NCBI GenBank assembly: GCA_035345935.1
Contig: DAORDK010000107.1
Span: forward strand, 1-10,954
Reading direction: 5' to 3'
Origin: SSSZ01 sp035345935
GTDB lineage: Bacteria > Pseudomonadota > Gammaproteobacteria > Burkholderiales > Rhodocyclaceae
DNA: 10,954 bases
Shown here: positions 6,887 through 10,954 of the stretch, piece by piece
Position numbering within the stretch: the stretch's first letter is position 1
How the letters are laid out: each line of letters opens with the position of its first letter
Program-made: the position numbers and the translations under genes
Notes under the pieces: generated by a model
The model's database searches: none
What the model was told of the DNA's origin: nothing
The model's input: the letters and a program-made list of their open reading frames with translations, nothing else

Positions 6887-8038
6887 TCACTCGAACGGCT
6901 TATCCAGAGCTTCGAGAATAGGCGGACACACGTAATAGCGCCCCCATTGCCTGCCGCTAACTTCTTTCAATATGCCGTCCTTCTCAAGCGCTTTGATTGC
7001 CGTATTGGCTGTTGGGTGTGTTTTTCCGAGTACCTTCACAGCGCGGCCGATTGTCATGTATGGATTGATGAACAACTCATCCACGAGTCCCAGCGCATTC
7101 GGCTTGTCGCGTAATTGCGCCCTATAGATCTCCCGCAGCTTGTGCAATTCCTTCGCCTGTTGCCCGGCCTCTGTGGCAATCTCGCTGACACCCTGGAGAA
7201 AGTAACGGAACCACGGCACCCACTCGCCATGGGTACGGACGCGCTGCAGCAAGGCGTAGTAGTCACTCTTGTGCGCATCGATGAAAGCCGACAGATACAG
7301 CAGGGGTTGCGACAATCTCTTCCGCTCCAGGAGAAAAAAGGTAACGAGCAACCGCCCAACGCGGCCATTACCGTCCAGGAATGGGTGAATTGTCTCGAAC
7401 TGAATGTGCATCATCGCGCATTGGATGAGGTCCGGGATGGCATCGCGGACATGCAGGAACTTCTCCCAATCCCCCAGGCAGAGCATCATGTCCTCAACCG
7501 GAGGGGGAACAAAAGCGGCGGTTGCCGGCGTACTACCAGCCGGGCCAATCCAGTTCTGAGTTCTGCGGAATTCTCCAGGAGTTGCCTTATCGCCACGCAC
7601 CCCTTGCATGAGTTTGGCGTGAATCTCTCGTATCAATCTCAGCGATAGGGGCAACTCATCCAGCAGCCTTATGCCATGTTCCAACGCCGTGACGTAGTTA
7701 CGGACTTCCTTGATGTCATCGGTGCTGGTGCGCTTGGTGCTGCTGCCATCGATTTCGTCTATCAGAAGGTCCGAGAGGCTGGCCTTGGTGCCCTCAATCC
7801 GGGACGATAGGACTGCCTCTCTCTTGATGTAGGGAGAAATGAGCAGGTGCGGGTTGAGGAGTTGCCCCCCGAGCCCAGAGAGTTCAGACAGCGCCGCATC
7901 CGCCTTTGACAAGGCGAGAGCCAGCCCCATGTCGAAATCAATGGGTGGCGGCAAAGGGTTAGGAATGAATGCTGTATACCCTTGCTGAGTGTCTATCAGG
8001 CGGCCACTGAGCCTTTGCGAAAATTCCTTTTTATTCAT
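6887..8038 (-). CDS. Fic family protein (AMP-transferase type) with C-terminal winged helix
   Basis: From ATG 8038 the protein is 383 aa; an in-frame TTG at 8071 would add 11 residues. The Fic active-site motif HPFLDGNGRVGR is complete at 218-229, with catalytic H218. An inhibitory helix motif of the S/T-x-x-x-E-G type (S78 to E82-G83 in SSRIEG) lies N-terminal to the Fic core, making it a class II, self-inhibited Fic protein. Residues about 312-372 form a winged-helix DNA-binding domain (MTIGRAVKVLGKTHPTANTAIKALEKDG), an arrangement known in Shewanella SoFic-like proteins. Family members transfer AMP from ATP to hydroxyl side chains of target proteins; the target here is unknown. No separate antitoxin gene is adjacent, consistent with the built-in inhibitor. 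Codon use is less GC-biased than in the hox genes, suggesting acquisition. The upstream repeats could be its own operators. Confidence 0.9.
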   Translation of the reverse strand: MNKKEFSQRLSGRLIDTQQGYTAFIPNPLPPPIDFDMGLALALSKADAALSELSGLGGQLLNPHLLISPYIKREAVLSSRIEGTKASLSDLLIDEIDGSSTKRTSTDDIKEVRNYVTALEHGIRLLDELPLSLRLIREIHAKLMQGVRGDKATPGEFRRTQNWIGPAGSTPATAAFVPPPVEDMMLCLGDWEKFLHVRDAIPDLIQCAMMHIQFETIHPFLDGNGRVGRLLVTFFLLERKRLSQPLLYLSAFIDAHKSDYYALLQRVRTHGEWVPWFRYFLQGVSEIATEAGQQAKELHKLREIYRAQLRDKPNALGLVDELFINPYMTIGRAVKVLGKTHPTANTAIKALEKDGILKEVSGRQWGRYYVCPPILEALDKPFE

Positions 8039-8075
8039 TGTGTTATCGCATCTATCGAAAGTTTCTTTCAAACTT

Positions 8076-8121
8076 CTGGTGGCTTTGAAAAATTAGCCTT
8101 GAAAATTTTCAAAGCCACCAG
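8076..8121. repeat. 16-bp perfect inverted repeat upstream of fic
   Basis: CTGGTGGCTTTGAAAA (8076-8091) is exactly complementary to TTTTCAAAGCCACCAG (8106-8121) around a 14-nt AT-rich loop. It lies in the presumed fic 5' leader, 38 bp before the ATG. It can act as a DNA operator or as an mRNA hairpin. The inner half-sites share the core GCTTTGAAA / TTTCAAAGC with the pair further upstream. Confidence 0.75.
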
Positions 8122-8146
8122 GCGATTGGAAAACAATTTGCTTCAG

Positions 8147-8174
8147 ATTACATGCTTTGAAAGTTATTAGTGAA
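8147..8174 (-). promoter_or_regulatory. candidate promoter of the fic gene
   Basis: On the minus strand TTCACT (8174-8169) and TGTAAT (8152-8147) are separated by 16 bp and resemble sigma-70 -35 and -10 boxes (4/6 and 5/6 matches). The spacer contains one GCTTTGAAA half-site, where a bound repressor would block RNA polymerase. Transcription would start near 8140, about 100 nt before the fic start codon. Confidence 0.4.
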
Positions 8175-8187
8175 TTTTTTTCAAAGC
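8154..8187. repeat. second inverted pair with the same core, over the fic promoter
   Basis: GCTTTGAAA (8154-8162) and TTTCAAAGC (8179-8187) are perfect 9-bp inverted arms 16 bp apart, repeating the core of the larger repeat at 8076-8121. One arm lies in the spacer of the candidate fic promoter and the other just upstream of its -35 box. A degenerate extra copy, CTTTCAAAC, is at 8065-8073. The arrangement suggests an operator array for a dimeric repressor, possibly the winged helix of the Fic protein itself. Confidence 0.6.
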
Positions 8188-8420
8188 GTCGCGAGCTCGG
8201 AAAATTCCCTGAACCATCTGCCACCAAGCACTTCGGCTCACCAAATCACCTTGTAAGCCCCTGATTTTGTGTGCGACACAGTGCTCGTTCGGTACCGTCG
8301 GAACATTTGGCAAACGCGGTAACTCATTGGCAGGCATGAGGAACCATGCACCGGTCCCCCCGCGCAGGGTGTGCCCCCTGCACCGAGGGCCGCGGTGCAG
8401 GCGAGCAGATGAGCCGTCGT
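8188..8420. other. intergenic region; possible 56-codon remnant, no recognised gene
   Basis: A reverse-strand frame from ATG 8337 to TAA at 8167 encodes 56 residues (MPANELPRLPNVPTVPNEHC at its start), but it lacks a ribosome binding site and I recognise no family. It may be a gene fragment or chance. The remainder contains only the hairpin at 8377-8401. Confidence 0.25.
8377..8401 (-). terminator. GC-rich hairpin downstream of the AAA+ ATPase gene
   Basis: CCTGCACCG (8377-8385) pairs perfectly with CGGTGCAGG (8393-8401) over a 7-nt loop. It lies about 20 bp beyond the reverse-strand stop codon at 8421, as expected for a transcription end. No T-run follows on the minus strand, so it is terminator-like rather than a classical intrinsic terminator. 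Confidence 0.4.
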
Positions 8421-9386
8421 CTAAAACCCGATCTTCCGGCTGCGTCCCGACGGCGCCGCGTCGAAATCTCGCGATTCGAGCGTACTGCGACCGGCGAGCT
8501 TGGCAGTGCCGAAGGCCGCCAGCAGGCGCTTCTTCATGTCTCGGGGAGGCAGGCCGGAGAGACAGTCGAGGACCTCTTCGTCGGCTTCCGGAGGAAAGCC
8601 CCAATCGTGGCTGGTGACGGTTTCCCGGTAGAGAGTGGCCGCAATGCGGCGGGCGCCGTCGCGGTCGGGGCGCGGTACTTCATACACGTTCATCCGATTG
8701 AGGATGGGTTCGGGAATCGACCGTTCGTCGTTGGCGGTGGAGACCCAGAGAATATGGGAGGCATCCATGTCGATCTCGACGAATTCGTCCTTGAAATGGC
8801 GTGCCGTCTCTTTTTCCAGCAAGCCGTAGAGGGCACCCATGGGATCGTAGCGGGAATCGCCGCCCGCCTTGTCCACCTCGTCGAGCACCACGATGGGGTT
8901 GGCGAACTCGCCATGCACCAGGGTGTGCGCCACCTTGCCGGGCTTGGCGTTGTTCCACTGGGAAGAGGCGCCTGAGAGAATCCATCCCGCAGTGAGCGAA
9001 CTCATGGAGATGAATTCGTGTCCGGTCCCCAGCGCTCGGGCAAGTTCCTTGGCGAAATGGGTCTTGCCCACGCCGGGTTCGCCTAGAAGCAGGATGGGGG
9101 TGAAACTCATGGGTTCATTCCCGGCCACCGCCAGCGCGACGTACTTGCGCAATTCGTCAATCACGGCGACAAAATTCGGACAGGTGTCGTAAAGGCCATC
9201 CAGCGTATCGGCACCCGAGGGGCGTACCAGGAAGCGCCCGCCTCCGCGCAACCTCATCTTCTCGTAGAGGGCAGCGAGCGCTTCGTTGCGGGCGCCGGCG
9301 CTTTCCTCCATGGCGCGATCCACGTCAGCCACGTAATAGATGGTGCGCTCTTCAGCGACCGAAAGCCTGATTTCGCGGGTTGCCAT
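8421..9386 (-). CDS. stand-alone Lon-like AAA+ ATPase
   Basis: The 321-aa protein starts at ATG 9386, preceded on its strand by AGGAG 6 nt upstream. Its AAA+ core has Walker A GEPGVGKT (102-109), Walker B IVVLDE (165-170), sensor-1 N219 in STAND, the arginine finger R231 in ILNRM and a sensor-2 type arginine near 282 (PPRDMKKR). The section with VVLDEVDKAGGDSRYDPMGALYGLLE and the phrase HILWVSTAND closely resembles the ATPase domain of Lon. The Lon substrate-binding N-domain and the C-terminal Ser-Lys protease domain are both missing, so it cannot be a protease alone. The first ~60 residues are a family-specific region. It is cytoplasmic, with no signal or membrane segment. A remodelling or unfolding role with an unknown partner is an inference. 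It is divergent from the transporter genes beside it and shows no obvious operon partner. Confidence 0.82.
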   Translation of the reverse strand: MATREIRLSVAEERTIYYVADVDRAMEESAGARNEALAALYEKMRLRGGGRFLVRPSGADTLDGLYDTCPNFVAVIDELRKYVALAVAGNEPMSFTPILLLGEPGVGKTHFAKELARALGTGHEFISMSSLTAGWILSGASSQWNNAKPGKVAHTLVHGEFANPIVVLDEVDKAGGDSRYDPMGALYGLLEKETARHFKDEFVEIDMDASHILWVSTANDERSIPEPILNRMNVYEVPRPDRDGARRIAATLYRETVTSHDWGFPPEADEEVLDCLSGLPPRDMKKRLLAAFGTAKLAGRSTLESRDFDAAPSGRSRKIGF

Positions 9387-9413
9387 GATGCTCTCCTCTC
9401 AGGGGACTTAGCT

Positions 9414-9419
9414 TGTATA
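9414..9419 (-). promoter_or_regulatory. possible -10 box of the AAA+ ATPase gene
   Basis: TATACA is read on the minus strand 28 bp before the ATG at 9386, which would give a short leader. No convincing -35 box lies at normal spacing, so activation by another factor or a different start is possible. Confidence 0.25.
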
Positions 9420-9504
9420 ACGACGGCCGAGCTTCCCGGGTTGAGGAAAGCCCTCGTATTTTCTGACAAGCATTTCCCGTTCCAGTTGCCACGGCGCGCA
9501 CCCG

Positions 9505-9510
9505 TATAAT
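9505..9510 (+). promoter_or_regulatory. -10 box (TATAAT) of the transporter operon
   Basis: A perfect TATAAT stands out in GC-rich sequence 104 bp before the binding-protein start codon. The region at -35 spacing shows no good TTGACA match, hinting at activator dependence. Transcription would begin near 9517. Confidence 0.4.
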
Positions 9511-9517
9511 GGGCACA

Positions 9518-9593
9518 GCGGTCTGCGTACCGCCCCAGGTATCCCGCGCCTTGTGCGCACCGTAAGCCGCTTCGACATCCGCGGGGTGGCGGT
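9518..9593 (+). promoter_or_regulatory. possibly structured 5' leader of the transporter operon
   Basis: The ~95-nt leader can form several helices. GCGGT (9518-9522) pairs with ACCGC (9529-9533). GCGC (9546-9549) pairs with GCGC (9555-9558), extendable by GGT/ACC. GCCGC (9566-9570) can pair with GTGGC (9586-9590) through one G-U pair. I do not recognise a known riboswitch class, and GC-rich sequence forms such stems easily. Confidence 0.25.
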
Positions 9594-9614
9594 TGCAGTC
9601 AATTCGGAGAAAAC

Positions 9615-10490
9615 ATGAACCGTCCCGCTTTGCGCCGTCTGGCGCTGCAGGGCGCGCTGGCTTGCGCCGCGGCCCTCGCTCTCGCCCCCCTTCCCGTCCT
9701 CGCCGAAGACATTCTTCGCGTTTCCGCCATTCCCGACGAAGCGCCCACCGAACTGCAGCGCAAGTTCGCCCCCCTGGGCAAGTACCTGGAAGGCCAGACC
9801 GGCGTGAAAGTCGTCTTCACCCCGGTCTCCGATTACGCAGCGGTGGTCGAATCCTTGGCCAGCCGCAAGATCGACCTCGCCTGGCTGGGGGGCTTCACCT
9901 ATGTGCAGGCCAAGATCCGCACCGGCGGCACGGCCATCCCCCTCGTGCAGCGGGAAGAGGACGCCAAATTCACCTCGCGCTTCATCACCGCCGACCCGGC
10001 CATCACCTCACTGGCCGACTTGAAAGGCAAGACCTTCGCCTTCGGCTCCCCATCGTCCACCTCGGGCCACCTGATGCCGCGCTATTTCCTGCAGCAGGCC
10101 AACCTCAACCCGGATCGGGATTTCAAGACCATCGCCTTCTCCGGCGCCCACGACGCCACCGTCGCCTTCGTCGCTGCCGGAAAAGCCGAGGCGGGAGTGC
10201 TGAACGCCTCGGTGTGGGAGAAACTGGTGGAGCAGAAGAAGGTGGATCCGGAGAAAGTCCGTGTCTTCGCCACCACGCCGCCTTACTTCGATTACAACTG
10301 GACGGTGCGCGGCGACCTCGACCCGGCCCTGGTAAAGAAGATTGCCGACGCCTTCCTCAAGCTCGACCCCGCCAATCCGGAGCACAAGGAGATCATGGCC
10401 TTGCAGCGGGCCTCGAAATTCATTCCCACCCGCAAGGAAAATTACGAAGGGATCGAGAAAGCAGCTCAGGCGGCGGGCCTCCTGAAGTGA
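9615..10490 (+). CDS. PhnD-family periplasmic binding protein, putative selenate/oxyanion ABC transporter
   Basis: The 291-aa precursor starts at ATG 9615 with GGAG 5 nt upstream. Residues 1-31 form a Sec signal peptide (Arg-rich start, Ala/Leu-rich core, cut likely after VLA before ED). The mature part reads LRVSAIPDEAPTELQRKF, then DLAWLGGFTYVQA, GKTFAFGSPSSTSGHLMPRY and FSGAHDATVAFVAAGK, characteristic of the PhnD / phosphate-phosphonate-type binding proteins. The PDEAPTELQRKFAPLGKYL region and REEDAKFTSRFITAD resemble the subgroup that databases label putative selenate ABC transporter; that substrate is an annotation inference, not shown here. It would capture the anion in the periplasm and deliver it to an inner-membrane permease. 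It overlaps the following ATPase gene by GTGA, so the two are translationally coupled. Phosphonate or phosphite are alternative substrates. Confidence 0.88.
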   Translation: MNRPALRRLALQGALACAAALALAPLPVLAEDILRVSAIPDEAPTELQRKFAPLGKYLEGQTGVKVVFTPVSDYAAVVESLASRKIDLAWLGGFTYVQAKIRTGGTAIPLVQREEDAKFTSRFITADPAITSLADLKGKTFAFGSPSSTSGHLMPRYFLQQANLNPDRDFKTIAFSGAHDATVAFVAAGKAEAGVLNASVWEKLVEQKKVDPEKVRVFATTPPYFDYNWTVRGDLDPALVKKIADAFLKLDPANPEHKEIMALQRASKFIPTRKENYEGIEKAAQAAGLLK

Positions 10491-10954
10491 GTTTTTCCCT
10501 CGCCGGGGTGGGCCTGACCTACGTCAAGAGCGTCACCGCCCTCGACGATATCCGTCTGGTCGCGGACCAAGGCGAGCAGATCGCCCTGGTGGGCCCCTCC
10601 GGGGCGGGGAAGACCACTCTCTTAGGAGTGATCGGAACTGCCCTGCGCCCGGCATCCGGGCAGGTCGAGGTCCTTGGCGTCGCCCCCGGAGGGCAGGGCG
10701 AAGCGGCCCTGCGTCGCCTGCGTTGTCGGATTGGCACGGTACATCAGGCGCCGCCGCTTCCCGGGCGGCAGCGAGCGGTGACTGCGGTGCTCGCCGGTCG
10801 CCTGGGCCGATGGCCGGCTTGGAAAGCCCTGGCCTCGCTCCTTTATCCCGTGGACATCGCCGGTGCGCACGCGGTCCTGGCCCGACTCGACCTGGCGGAC
10901 AAACTCTTCCAGCGTTGCGACTGCCTCTCCGGCGGCCAGTTGCAGCGGGTCGGC
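10487..10954 (+). CDS. PhnC-like ABC transporter ATPase (3' truncated by window end)
   Basis: GTG at 10487 overlaps the binding-protein stop by 4 bp (GTGA); 156 codons are present and the frame stays open to the last base. Walker A GPSGAGKTT lies at about residues 36-44. The Q-loop is in GTVHQAP near residue 89. The segment VTAVLAGRLGRWPAWKAL is typical of PhnC-type ATPases, and the signature LSGGQ is seen near the window end. Walker B and the H-loop lie beyond it. It would energise import of the ligand bound by the preceding protein, on the cytoplasmic face of the membrane; a PhnE-like permease gene is expected just downstream. The tight overlap indicates one operon. Confidence 0.88.
   Translation, partial: MSFSLAGVGLTYVKSVTALDDIRLVADQGEQIALVGPSGAGKTTLLGVIGTALRPASGQVEVLGVAPGGQGEAALRRLRCRIGTVHQAPPLPGRQRAVTAVLAGRLGRWPAWKALASLLYPVDIAGAHAVLARLDLADKLFQRCDCLSGGQLQRVG

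Noticed and set aside
8076..8187. CRISPR-like or transposon terminal repeats
   Set aside because: The repeats are few, inverted and located upstream of one gene, with no spacers of constant length and no transposase between them.
8421..8604. Reverse-strand frame 8167-8604 overlapping the 3' end of the AAA+ ATPase gene
   Set aside because: The overlapping part is low-complexity and Arg-rich, and the ATPase sequence is well conserved to its end. Only the portion beyond the ATPase (8167-8337) was kept, as a doubtful remnant.
9485..9491. TTGCCA as the -35 box for TATAAT at 9505
   Set aside because: The spacing would be only 13 bp, too short for a sigma-70 promoter.

Overview
The window is high-GC, densely packed proteobacterial DNA. 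Its first 6.3 kb carry part of a [NiFe]-hydrogenase accessory and regulatory cluster in the order hypE-hoxX-hoxA-hoxB-hoxC. This is the order known from Ralstonia eutropha (Cupriavidus necator) and other Knallgas-type betaproteobacteria. Codon usage, gene order and the nearby PhnD-type transporter point to a facultatively hydrogen-oxidising betaproteobacterium, perhaps of the Rhodocyclales. The genus is a guess.

Region 1 (2-6317) is the hydrogenase region. It starts inside hypE, which makes the cyanide ligand. A short reverse-strand gene of unknown function (282-491) follows, lying against the operon. Then come hoxX (CO ligand synthesis from formyl-THF), hoxA (NtrC-type sigma-54 activator), and hoxB and hoxC, the two subunits of a cytoplasmic H2-sensing regulatory hydrogenase. 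Start-stop overlaps or short gaps imply translational coupling from hoxX through hoxC. In the classical system HoxBC signals through the histidine kinase HoxJ to HoxA.

Region 2 (6318-8420) looks like an accessory insertion. Where hoxJ would be expected there is a hairpin and then the decayed 3' part of a reverse-strand tyrosine recombinase. It has frameshifts and a histidine in place of a catalytic arginine. Next is an intact reverse-strand Fic protein with its own inhibitory helix and a C-terminal winged helix. Its upstream region is AT-rich and holds two inverted-repeat pairs with the same core. One overlaps a candidate promoter and the other would fold into a 16-bp hairpin in the leader.

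Region 3 (8421-10954) holds a reverse-strand stand-alone Lon-like AAA+ ATPase. After a 228-bp divergent intergenic region come a forward-strand PhnD-family periplasmic binding protein, resembling the group annotated as putative selenate transporters, and its PhnC-like ATPase, cut by the window end.

The main biological point is that the H2-sensing module is complete up to the sensor, but the kinase linking sensor to regulator is absent from its usual place. No RNA genes or CRISPR arrays were seen.
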